From positions 17,936,001-18,000,000 of the forward strand of contig JAZBRS010000054.1 of the NCBI GenBank assembly GCA_037176725.1: 64,000 bases of DNA, given 5' to 3'. Below the pieces are notes generated by a model. The model worked only from the letters and a program-made list of their open reading frames with translations. It had not been told where the DNA came from and searched no databases. Positions within the stretch are counted from its first letter, which is position 1, and each line of letters opens with the position of its first letter. Made by a program: the position numbers and the translations under genes. This DNA is from Posidonia oceanica (lineage: Eukaryota; Streptophyta; Magnoliopsida; Alismatales; Posidoniaceae). Below, piece by piece: positions 44,201-55,831 of the stretch.

Positions 44201-44293
44201 GTGGTTTTGGATTTGAATTTGGAGTTGGATTCTGCAATGCCCGCCTCCGAGAAAACTACCACCTACAATGCCTATCAAAATGGGGTGTCTATA
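41225..44293 (-). mobile_element. Third LTR, minus strand, missing its 3' end
   Basis: Read on the minus strand it starts TATAGACACCCCATTTTG (a TG to TA change from the usual start) at 44293 and runs to 41225, where the outer element's LTR abuts it. It contains the TGCCTAACACC-type block shared by all LTRs here (41300-41343, as TTCCTAACACC). The last ~200 bp expected (PBS-like decamer to CA end) are absent, which fits insertion of the outer element inside this LTR. A GC-rich part at 43020-43420 has long chance ORFs but no recognisable protein. Confidence 0.8.
42010..43010 (-). repeat. GTCGCC/GGCGGC hairpin modules in third LTR
   Basis: On the plus strand: GTCGCC..GGCGAC at about 42011-42056, GCCGCCT-CCCAAAC-AGGCGGC at about 42320-42340, an 11-bp stem with three-base loop at about 42531-42556 (GAGTCGCCGCC/GGCGGCGGCTC), CAGTCGCC..GGCGGCTG at about 42756-42783, and a weaker one near 42975. 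Spacing is close to 220 bp for the last four. Architecture parallels the GTTGGACGC modules of the other LTR family but the stem sequence is unrelated. Confidence 0.8.
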
Positions 44294-47200
44294 GCTCCAG
44301 AACTTTGTGTTCTAGATGCCGTTGGTGTGGGTGTGTGGTCTCGTAAGTACGTTGGGACTTCGGGACCAGTGTTTTGCTTCTGTATGGTGCCAAATGGGTA
44401 AATGATCTACCCGGAAGTTGCTTTTGTTCCCTGTTGTGTGGTGTTTTGCAATGTGGTTCTGGGCTCGACAATGAAGCTGTCGAAGCTGTGTTTTGAGCTG
44501 TGATTTTAGCTCGTGGTTTTGTGCTATGCTTGCTTCTGTGTTTTGAGGTATTTTGTGTTGTCATTTTAGGATTTCGAAAAGAGTTTTGAAAAGAAATGCA
44601 GGGGTTTGGCAAAGGTTTTTGAAAGAGTTTTCTAGTGTTTTCTGTGTGTGGCAGACAAAGATACTGGAAGGGCTTGTCGACGGGATCAGGGGATGTGACG
44701 ATATTCTTGGTTGGCCAGACGCGTTGCCTAGGTTGAGGTCCTAAGACTAAGAGGCTGAGGTAAGTGTTGGTCGGATCTTGGAGGTATGATACTCCATTAT
44801 TGTCGTTCACGAGGCGAAGGCTGAGGTCCGTGGTTTGGAGGTACCGACTGGACTTGGAGGTATGACACTCCACTTGTTCCGGGCGCCGAGGACCCAGGGT
44901 ACTGACTGTACATAATATATCGTGGCAGCGGACACAGGGGGTATGAAACCTCTAAGTAACTGGACATGATACCCTAGTTAGTACGTGTACCGAGACTACT
45001 TGGTGTGGACTGAGTCTAAAGGTGAGGAGCCCTAGGGGTTTGGAGCACTGAGTTAGGGCGCTTAGAGGGTGTACCCTGTGGTGTCCTGCTGAGAGACAGG
45101 ACCTATTGAGGCTTGTTGGTCAGGACGGTTCACTCCCCCATAGGGTGGTCGACCGTAGTAGTGCATGGACACCGTGGTAACGCCTCGGTGGACTGCTTGT
45201 GGCTAGGTGTCTCGCTTGGGCCCGAGTGACGACACTTTGTTTGCTTGTGTGTGATTAGCTGTGCTTCTGGCCGAGCCTGTGGGGCGTAGGTCTTGCGCTT
45301 GTGAGGCGCATTGGTTTGGCTGAGCAGTGTCTCAGCGCTGGTTTGTGTTTTGGTATTTATTGTGTTGAGGGTATTCAGACACGGTTGGTTGTCTAGTCTG
45401 CACTAGGAGTGTGATGGACCAGAACGTGTGTTTTGAGGCTTGATTTGGCTAGTGTGGTCATTTCAAGTGTGCATAAAGATTTTGAAAAGTGCATGCATAT
45501 GGTTTTAAATTGAAAAGAGAAAAGATGATTTCAAATGCATGTTTTTAGTGGTTTGCTTTGTGGCCAATTAGGTATGCCCTGTTTTGGCATCCAGAAGTGA
45601 TGCCTGTGTTCATTGCTTGCGGCGAAGTAACGCCTATTTCCTCGACGTTGTTTGTCGAGTTGTTTGTGTGCGTAGGTGGGGTGTGTGCTGGTTGACCTAT
45701 TGAGTTGTCACTCACGTGTGTTTTGTTTTTGTTTTTGGCAAGTACAAGATAGGAGCTGGAGTTCCTAGTGCATATAGAAGAGGAGTCAAACTGCCACACA
45801 TCAAGGGTTATGGGTAAGTGAGTTGATTAAGTTTATTTTAATTCTGCTTTATAGTATTTATGAGAGTTTAATTCTGTTGTTCACGAAAGCTAATAGGATT
45901 TTAAAAAAAAAATGTTAGCTAGGTTGAGAGGAAACGACATTGGGGTCGTTACATAGACGGTTTTCGATTTGACAAAAAAGTTTGACTTTTTTTTAAGATA
46001 AAGTTTTATTAAACATTTATGTGTCATTTATAATAGATGAATTTTTTCATAGGTGTATCATATTTTCCACCTTTATATTGCTATTATCGATATTTCCTTG
46101 AATACGATACGCTTTTGTCAGCTTATACTCAATTTGTAAAAGCTTACTGGTTTTCGAACTTTAAAAAAGTTTGACTTTTTTATTTTTGAATTTTTCAATT
46201 ACTTTTTTAACATTAACAAACAACGATTTATCTATTTTGCAATGTTATGTACCAACAACACTTCCCTACTTCATTTTGACATAATTTTGAAGATTTTTAC
46301 GAAAATTACAAAAGCTTTCGAGATTTCTCCCATTTTATCGATTAACAATATGTGTTTGTATACGATTTTTTGTAATATTTTAAAATATCATTGGTTTCCT
46401 TAATTGATTGTTATTTTTGTAGGTTTTCACCTACAATCTCAATAAATCATATTTTGGTAACTTTTATTGTCATTCTAATAAAATTTGAGAGGATAAACGG
46501 GTTTAGATGGAAGAGATAATTTGACTTTTTGTTAAGTTAGAGTTTTATTAAATATTTTTTTATTTTTTCTAGTATATGTATTTTTTTGATAGTGCATCGT
46601 AATTACCACCTATAAATATCAATCATCGGTGTTTCCTCAAATTCGATATACTTCTGACAAATTATACTCAATTTTTAAAAGGCACATTGCTTTAGAAGAT
46701 TTAAAAAAGTTTGACTTTTTTTATTTTTGAGTTCCCTTACTTTTTTTTGACAATTACATACAACGATTTATCTATTTTGCGTTATTATATACCAACTACA
46801 CTTCTCTTCATGAGTTTTACGCAATTTATAAGATTTCTACAAAAATTACAAAATCTTTTGTGATTTCATCCATTTTATCAAAAAATAGTAGGTGTTAGTT
46901 AATAGTTTTCTGTTACTTTTCAAAAAATATATTGTTTTCAAATTTGTTGTTGTTTTTGATACATTACGACCTATATTATCTGTGAATCATGTTTTGGTGA
47001 CATTCAATGTCATTCAAATAAAATACGAGATGATAGACGATTTTCGATTTGACAAAAAAGTTTGATTTTTTATTAAGATAGAGTTTTATTAAACATTTAC
47101 GTGTCATTTATAATAGATGAATTTTTTCATAGGTGTATCGTATTTTCCACCTCTATATTTCTATTATTGATATTACCTTGAATTCGATACACTTTTGTCA

Positions 47201-47879
47201 GCTCATACTCAATTTCAGAAGGCTTACTAGTTTTCGAACTTTAAATAAGTTTGACTTTTTTATTTTTGAATTCTCCAATTACTTTTTTGACATTAACAAA
47301 CAACGATTTTTCAATTTTGCATTGTTATATACTAACAATACTTCTCAACTTTATTTTTACACAATTTTGAAGATTTCTACCAAAATTACAAACGTTTTCA
47401 AGATTTCTTTAATTAATCGATTAAAAATAAAATTCTAGCGACACTAGGAGGCGGGATTCGCCAGCGCGCTTCACTAGAGAACTTTCCAGGCATTTTTGGC
47501 ACCCATGGGACGGCAGGGGCGCCCTGGAGGTGCCCATTGTGTTTGGGATGGGCCTGATTTTGGTGATAACCGATCTATTAGAGGTTGCTCATTTGTTGTT
47601 GAAGTTTTGAATCTGATTATTGGTTTTACGGTGCGTTTTGTAGAATTAAAATAAATCCTTGTCCTTTAAGATATTAGAATTTTATAAATACATTACGGCA
47701 ATATGAGAATTAAGCCAATCATTAGGGATGAGTTAGGAATTGCATAAAATAGAATAGCAAGACCCCACTTGAGCTAGGGTTGGAAACAAAAAGACTAAAT
47801 AACTTAGAAATGCTAAGTTTTCCCAAATTGGTCAAGATAGATATTAGGGAACATAATAATTTAGGATTGGATCACGGCA
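44294..47879 (+). repeat. Macrosatellite unit 1 (~3.6 kb)
   Basis: Head-to-tail copy of a ~3.6 kb unit, phased on the anchor CAGAACTTAGTGTTCT-like sequence at 44298. Parts: an LTR-like ~1.65 kb block ending GGGGTCGTTACA at 45953; three AT-rich subrepeats of ~540 bp (about 45954-46490, 46491-47032, 47033-47435); a short GC-richer hinge (47436-47560, GGCGGGATTCGCC); and a 320-bp tail. The first bases were the landing site of the third LTR. No protein-coding gene is seen. Confidence 0.88.
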
Positions 47880-50800
47880 CCAGAACTTAGTGTTCTGGGT
47901 GCTGTTGGTGTGGTTGTGTGGTCTCGTAATTACGTTGGGACTTCGGTACCAGTGCTTTACTTCTGTGTAGTGCCGGATGAGTAAATGATATATCCAGAAA
48001 GTGCTTCTGTTCCCTGTTGTGTGGTGTTTTGTAATGTGGTTCTATGCTCGACAGTGGAGCTATCGAGGTTGTGTTTTGAGGTGCGATTTCAGCTCGTGGT
48101 TTTGTACTATGCTTGGCACTGTGTTTTGAGGTATTTTGAGTTGTCATTTCAGGATTTCGAAATGATTTCGAAAAGACTTTTGAAAAGAAAATGCAGGGGT
48201 TTGGTAAAGGTTTTCGATAGAGTTTTCAGGTGTTTTCTATGTATGGCAGACCAAGATACTGGAGGGGTGTGTCGATGATATCGACATTCCTTGTTGGCCA
48301 GGCGTATTGCCTAGGTTGAGGTCCTGAGACCAAGAGGATGAGGTAAGTGTTTGTCGGATCTTAGAGGCATGATACTCCGTGATAGTCGTTCACGAGACTG
48401 AGGCTGGGGTTCGCGGGTTGGGGGTACCGACTGGACTTGGTGGTATGACACTCCGCTTGTTCCGTTGCCGAGGACCCAGGGTACTAACTGTACATAGTGT
48501 TTCGTGGCAGCAGACATAGGGGGTATGAAACCTCTGAGTGGCTAGACGTGATACCCTAGTTAGTACGGGTACTAAGACTGCTTGGTGTGGACTGAGCCTT
48601 TGGTGAGGAGCCCCCGAGGTTTGGAGCACTGAGTTAGGGCACTTAGAGGACATACCTTATGGTGTCCTGCTGAGAGCCAGGACTTGTTGAGACATGTTGG
48701 CCGGGACAGTTCACTCCCCTACAGGTGGTCGACCGTAGCAGTGCAGGGACACCGTGGTAGCGCCTTGGTGGACGGCTTGTGGCTAGGTGTCTCGCTTGGG
48801 CCCGAGTGACGACACTTTGTTTGCTTATGTATGGTTAGCTGTGCTTGTGGCCGCGCCTGTGGGGCACATTGGTTTGGCAAAGCAGTGTCTCTATGCTGGC
48901 TTTGTGTTTTGGTGTTTGTTGTGTTGTGTGTGTGTGTGTTGAATGCTATTGAGGGTATTCAGACACGGTTGGTTGTCTAATCCGCACTAGGAGTGTGATG
49001 GACCAGACCGTGTGTTTTGAAGCTTGATTTGGCTAGTGTAGTCATTTCAAGTGTGCATAAATATTTTGAAAAGAGCATGCATACGGTTTTGAAATGAAAA
49101 GAGAAAAGATTATTTCAAATGCATCTTTTTAGTGGTTTGCTTTGTAGGCAATGAGGTATGCCCTGTTGTGGTGTCCAAAAGTGATGCCTGTGTTTGTTAC
49201 TTGTGGCGTAGTTACGCCTGTTTCCTCGACGTTGTTTGTCGAGCTATTTGTGTGCGTAGGTGGGGTGTGTGCTGGGTGACTTATTGAGTGGTCACTCACG
49301 TGTGTTTTGTTTTTGTTTTTGGCAGGTGCAGGATAGGAGCTGGAGTTGCTAGTGCATATAGGAAAGGAGTCACACTACCACACAACATGGGTTCTAGGTA
49401 AGTGAGTTGTTTAAGTTTATTTTATTTCTGCTTTATAGTATTTGTGAGAATTTAGTTTTGTAGTTCATGAATGCTAATAGGATTTAAAATATATATATTT
49501 ATATTAGCTAGGTTGAGAGGTAACGACATTGGGGTCGTTACATAGCTAGTTTTCGATTTAACAAAAAATTTTGACTTTTTTTTAAGATAGAGTTTTATTA
49601 AACATTTTTGTGTCATTTATAATAGATGAATTTTTTCATAAAGGTATATTATTTTCCTCCCTGATATTGCTATTATCGAAATTTTTTTGAATTCGATACA
49701 CTTTTGTCAGCTTATACTCAATTTGTAAAGGCTTACTGGTTTTCGAATTTAAAAAAAGTTTGACTTTTTTATTTTTGAATTCTCCAATTACTTTTTTGAC
49801 ATTAACAAACAACGATTTATTTATTTTGCAATGTTATGTATCAACAACACTTCTCTACTTCATTTTTACACAATTTTGAAGATTTCTACGAAAATTACAA
49901 AAGTTTTTGAAATTTCTCCAATTTATCAATTAACAATAAGTGTTTGTATACGATTTTTTTTAATATTTTAAAATACCATTGGTTTCCTTAATTGATTGTT
50001 ATTTTTGTATGTTTCGACCTACATTCTCCATGGATCATATTTTGGTAACGTTTATTGTCATTCTAATAAAATTCGAGAGGATAAACGGGTTTAGATGGAA
50101 GAGATAGTTTGACTTTTTGTTAAGTTAGTGTTTTATTATAAAAAAATTTATAATTTCTTGTATATGTATTTTTTTGATAGTGCATCGTAATTTCCACCTA
50201 TAAATATCAATTATCGGTATTTCCGCGAATTCGATACACTTCTGACAAATTATACTTAAATTTTAAAGGCACATTGCTTTAGAAGATTTAAAAAAGTTTA
50301 ACTTTTTTTATTTTTGAGTTCTCTTACTTGTTTTTTGACAATTACTTACTACGATTATTTATTTGCGTTATTATATACCAACTACATTTCTTTACATGAG
50401 TTTTACGCAATTTTTAAGATTTCTACGAAAATTACAAAATCTTTTGAGATTTTCCATTTTATCGAAAAACAGTTGGTGTTAGTTAACAGTTTTGTATTAC
50501 TTTTCAAAAAATATATTGTTTTCATATTTGATTGTTGTTTTTGATACATTACAACCTATATTATCTGTGAATCATGTTTTGGTAACATTTGATGTCATTC
50601 AAATAAAATACTAGATGATAGACGGTTTTCGATTTGACAAAAAAGTTTGACTTTTTATTACGATAGAGTTTTATTAAACATTTACGTGTCATTTATATTA
50701 GATGAATTTTTTCGTAAGTGTATCATATTTTCCAACTCTATAATTCTATTATCGATAATTCCTTGAATTCGATGCACTTTTGTCAGCTCATACTCAGACT

Positions 50801-51472
50801 CAATTTCAAAAGGCTTACTGGTTTTCGATTTTTAAAAAAGTTTGACTTTTTTATTTTTAAATTCTCCAATTACTTTTTTGACATTAATAAACAACGATTT
50901 TTCTATTTTGCATTGTTATATACGAACAACACTTCTCAACTTCATTTTTACATAATTTAGAAGATTTCAACGAAAATTACAAAAGTTTTCGAGATTTCCT
51001 CCATTTTATCGATTAGTAGTAAGATTCTAGCGACACTAGGGGGCGGGATTCGCCGGTGCGCTTCAATGGCGAACTTTCCAAGCGTTTCTAGCACCCAAGG
51101 GACGCTAGGGGCGCCTAGGAGGCGCTCATTGTGTTTGAGATGGGCCTGATTTTGGTGATAACCGATCTATTAGAGGTTGTTCTTTTGTTGTTGAAGTCTA
51201 GAATCTGATTTTTGATTTTATGGTGAGTTTTGTAGAATTAAAATGAATTCTTGTCCTTTAAGTGATTAGAATTTTATAAACACATTAGGGCAAGATGAGA
51301 ATCAAGCCAATCATTAAGGATGAGTTAGGGATTGCAAGAAATGGAATATCAAGACTCCAATTGTGCTAGGGTTGGAAACAAAAAGACTAAATAACCGAGA
51401 AATGCTATGGTTTTCCCTAGTTGGTCTAGAAGGACATTAAGGAACATAATAATTTAGGATTGGATCTTGGCA
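47880..51472 (+). repeat. Macrosatellite unit 2
   Basis: Second copy, 3593 bp by the same anchor, with all parts in the same order; the LTR-like block ends GGGGTCGTTACA at 49542. A (GT)n run is at about 48922-48940. Copies differ throughout by scattered point changes, so the units are not recent duplicates. Confidence 0.88.
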
Positions 51473-54400
51473 CCAGAACTTAGTGTTCTAGGTGCCGTTG
51501 GTGTGAGTGTGTGGTTTCGTACGTACGTTGGGACATCGGGAGCAGTGCTTTGCTTCTGTGTGGTGCCGGATAGGTAAATGATATATCTAGAATGTGCTTT
51601 TGTTCCCTATTGTGTGGTGTTTTGTAATGTGGTTCTGGACTCGACAGTGGAGCTGTCGAGGCTGTGTTTTGAGCGATGATTTCAGCTCATGGTTTTGTGT
51701 TGTGCTTGGTAAATTGTTTTATGGTATTTTGAGTTGTCATTTAAGGATTTCGAAATGATTTCGAAAAGAGTTTTGAAAAGAAAATGCAGGGGTTTGGCAA
51801 TGTTTTTGAAAGAGTTTTCCAGTATTTTCTGTATGTGGCGGACCAATATATTGGAGGTGCGTGTCGACGGGATCAGGGGATGTGACGACATTCCTAGTTG
51901 GCTAGGCGCGTTGCCTAGGTTGTGGTCCTGAGACCAAGAGACAGAGGTAAGTGTTCGTCGGATTTTGGAGGTATGAAACTCCTTGATTGTCGTTCACGAG
52001 GCGAGACTGTGGTCTGCAGGTTGGGGGTACAGACTGGACTTGGAGGTATGACACTCCGCTTGTTCCGATTGCCGAGGACCGAGGGTACTGACAGTACATA
52101 GTGTATCGTGGCAGCGGTCTCAGGGGTATGAGACCTTTGAGTAGCTGGACGTGATACCCTACTTAGTACGGGTACTGAGACTAATTGGTGTGGACTGGAC
52201 CTAAGAGTGAGGAGCCCCAGGGGTTTGGAGTACTTAGTTGGGGCGCTTAAAGGGCGTAACCTATGGTGTCCTGCTGAGAGACGGGACCTGTTGAGGCTTG
52301 TTGGGCAGGACGGTTTACTCCCCAAAGGGTGGTCGACCAAAACAGTGCAGGGACACCGTGGTAGCATTCCAGTGGATTACTTGTGGCTAGGTGTCTCGCT
52401 TGGGCCCGAGTGACGATACTTTGTTTGCTTGTGTGTGGTTAGCTGTGCTTGTTGCCGCGCCTGTGGGGCGTAGGTCTTACGCTAGTGAGGCGCATTGATT
52501 TGGCTGAGTAGTGTCTCAATGCTGGCTTTGTGTTTTGGTATTTGTTGTGTTGTGTGTGTGTTTGTTGAATGATATTGAGGGTATTCAGACAAAGTTGGTT
52601 GTCTAGTCCGCAACTGAAGTGTGATGGACCAGACCATGTGTTTTGAGGCTTGATTTGGCTATTGTGGTCTTTTCAAGTGTGCATAGAGATTTTGAAAAGA
52701 ACATGCTTATGGTTTTGAATTGAAAAGAGAAAAGATGATTTCAAATGCTTGTTTTTAGTGGTTTGCTTTTAGGGAATGAGGTATACCCTGTTGTGGCATC
52801 CAGAAGTGATGCCTGTGTTTGTTGCTTGTGGCGTAGTTACGCATGTTTCCTCGGCGTTGTTTGTCGAGCTGTCTGTGTGCGTAAGTGGGGTGTGTGTTGG
52901 GTGACCTATTGAGTGGTCACTCACGTGTGTTTTGTTTTTTTTTGTAGGTGCAGGATAAGAGCTGCAGTTGCTAGTGCATATAGGAGAGGAGTCACACCGC
53001 CACACTTATACGGTTCTGGATTAGTGAGTGGTTTAAGTTTAATTTATTTCTACTTTATAATATTTGTGAGAATTTAGTTCTGTAGTTCATGAATGTTAAT
53101 TGGATTTAAAAAATATATATTATCTAGGTTGAGAGGTAACGACATTAGAGTCGTTACATAGATAGTTTTCGATTTGACAAAAAAGTTTGACTTTTTTTTT
53201 AAGATAGAGTTTCATTAAACATTTACATGTCATTTATAATAGAATTTTTTTTTCATAAGTGTATAATATTTTCCACCTCTATATTGTTATTATCGATATT
53301 TCCTTGAATTAGATACACTTTTGTCAGCTTATACTCAATTTGTAAAGGCTTACAAGTTTTCGAACTTTAAAAAAGTTTGACTTTTTTATTTTTGAATTCT
53401 CCCATTACCTTTTTTATTTTTACAAACAACGATTTATCTATTTTGCAATGTTATGTACGAACAACACTTCTCTACTTCATTTTTACACAATTTTGAAGAT
53501 TTCTACGAAAATTACGAAAGTTTTCAAGATTTTCCCATTTTATCGATTAACAATAAGTGTTTGTATACGATTTTTTGTAATATTTTAAAATATCATTGGT
53601 TTCCTTAATTAATTGTTATTTTTGTATGTTTTCACCTACAATCTCAATAAATCATATTTTGGTAACTTTTATTGTCATTCTAATAAAATTTGAGAGGATA
53701 AACGGGTTTAGATGGAAGAGATAGTTTGACTTTTTGTTAAGTTAGAGTCTTATTAAATATTTTTTTATTTTTTCTAGTTTATGTATTTTTTTGATAGTGC
53801 ATCGAAATTACCACCTATAAATATCATTCATCGGTGTTTCCTCGATTTCGATATACTTCTGACAAATTATACTCAATTTTTAAAGGCACATTGCTTTAGA
53901 AGATTTAAAAAAGTTTGACTTTTTTTATTTTTGAGTTCCCTTACTTGTTTTTTGACAATTACATACAACATTTTATCTATTTTGCGTTATTATGTACCAA
54001 CTACACTTCTCTACATGACTTTTACGCAATTTATAAGATTTTTACAAAAATTACCAAATCTTTTGTGATTTCATCCATTTTATCAAAAAATAGTAGGTGT
54101 TAGTTAACAGTTTTTTTTTTCATTTCAAAAAATATATTGTTTTTATATTTGATTGTTGTTTTTGATACATTTCGACCTATATTTTCTGTGAATAATGTTT
54201 TGGTGACATTCGATATCATTCAAATAAAATACAAGATGATAGACGGTATTCGATTTGACAAAAAAGTTTGACTTTTCATTAAGATTGAGTTTTATTAAAC
54301 ATTTACATGTCATTTATATTAGATTAATTTTTTCATTGGTGTATCATATTTTCCACATTTATATTTCTATTATCGATATTTTCTTGAATTCGATACACTT

Positions 54401-55085
54401 TTGTCTGCTCATACTTAATTTCTAAAGGCTTACTGATTTTCGAACTTTAAAAAAGTTTGACTTTTTTATTTTTGAATTCTCCAATTACTTTTTTAACATT
54501 ATAAAACAACGATTTTTGTATTTTCCATTGTTATATACCAACAACACTTCTCAACTTAATTTTTACGCAAGTTTGAAGATTTCTACGAAAATTACAAATG
54601 TTTTCGTGATTTCTTCCATTTTATCGATTAACAATAAGATTCTAGCGAAACTACGGGGCGGGATTCGCCGTCGCGCTTCACTGGCGAACATTCTAGGCAT
54701 TTCTGGCGCCCAAGGGATGCCAAGGGCGCCTAGGAGGCGCCCATTGTGTTTGGGTTGGGCCTGATTTTGGTGATAAGCGATCTGTTAGAGGTTGCTCTTT
54801 TGTGGTGAAGTTTAGAATCAAATTTTTGGTTTTATGGTGAGTTTTGTATAATTAAAATGAATCCTTGTCCTTTAAGAGATTTGAATTTTGTAAACACATT
54901 AGGCAAGATGAGAATTAAGCCAATCATTAGGGATGAGTTAGGGATTGCAAAAAATGGATTAGCAAGACCCTACTTGTGCTAGGGTTGGAAACTAAAAGAC
55001 TAAATAAGTGAGAAATGCTAAGGTTTCCCCTAATTAGTCTAAATGAACATTAGGGAACATAATAATTTAGGATTGGATCTTGGCA
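51473..55085 (+). repeat. Macrosatellite unit 3
   Basis: Third copy, about 3613 bp; the LTR-like block ends TCGTTACA at 53158. The GC-richer hinge is at about 54640-54745. Confidence 0.88.
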
Positions 55086-55831
55086 ACTGAACTTAGTGTT
55101 CTAGGTGCCGTTGGTGTGGGTCTGTGGTCTCGTATGTACGTTGGGACTTCGAAAGCAGTGCTTTACTTCTGTGTGGTGCCGGTTGGGTAAATGATATACC
55201 TAGAAGGTGCTTTTGTTCCCTGTTGTATGGTGTTTTGTAATGTGGTTCTGGACTCGACAGTGGAGCTGTCAAGACTGTGTTTTGAGCTGCGATTTCTGCT
55301 CGTAGTTTTGTGTTGAGCTTGGTATTGTATTTTGAGGTATTTTGAGTTCTCATTTTAGGATTTCGAAATGATTTTCGAAAAGAGTTTTGAAAAGAAAATG
55401 CAGTGGTTTGGCAAAGATTTTTGAAAGAGTTTTCGGTGTTTTCTGGGTGTGGCGGACCAATATAATGGAGGGGCGTGTCGACGGAATCAGGGGATGTGAC
55501 GACATCCCTGGTTGGCCGGGCGTATTGTCTTGGTTGAGGTCCTGAGACCTAGAGGCTGAGGTAAGTGTTCGTCGGATCTTGGAGTTATGAAACTCCTTAA
55601 TTGTCGTTCACGTGGCCGAGGCTAAGTTCCACTGGTTGAGGGTACCGTCTGGACTTGGAGGTATGACACTCTACTTGTTCCAAGCACCAAAGACTGAAGG
55701 TACTAACTGTACATAATGTATCGTGGCAGCGGACACAGGGGGTATAAGGACTCGGAGTAGCTGGACATGATACCCTCCTTAGTACGGGTACCAAGACTAT
55801 TTGGTGTGGACTGAGCCTGAGGGTGAGAAGC
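55086..55831 (+). repeat. Macrosatellite unit 4, truncated
   Basis: The first ~745 bp of a unit, ending abruptly after GGTGAGAAGC, where TGTAACGAC of an inverted copy begins. Confidence 0.85.

Noticed and set aside
47133..47438. ~100-codon ORFs in the AT-rich subrepeats (also 50718, 58026)
   Set aside because: Phenylalanine/isoleucine-rich readings of AT-rich repeats, not conserved in length among the copies.
44294..55831. Series of separate LTR retrotransposons instead of a tandem repeat
   Set aside because: No target duplications, PBS or coding sequence between units, and spacing is regular; a retroelement origin of the unit remains possible.
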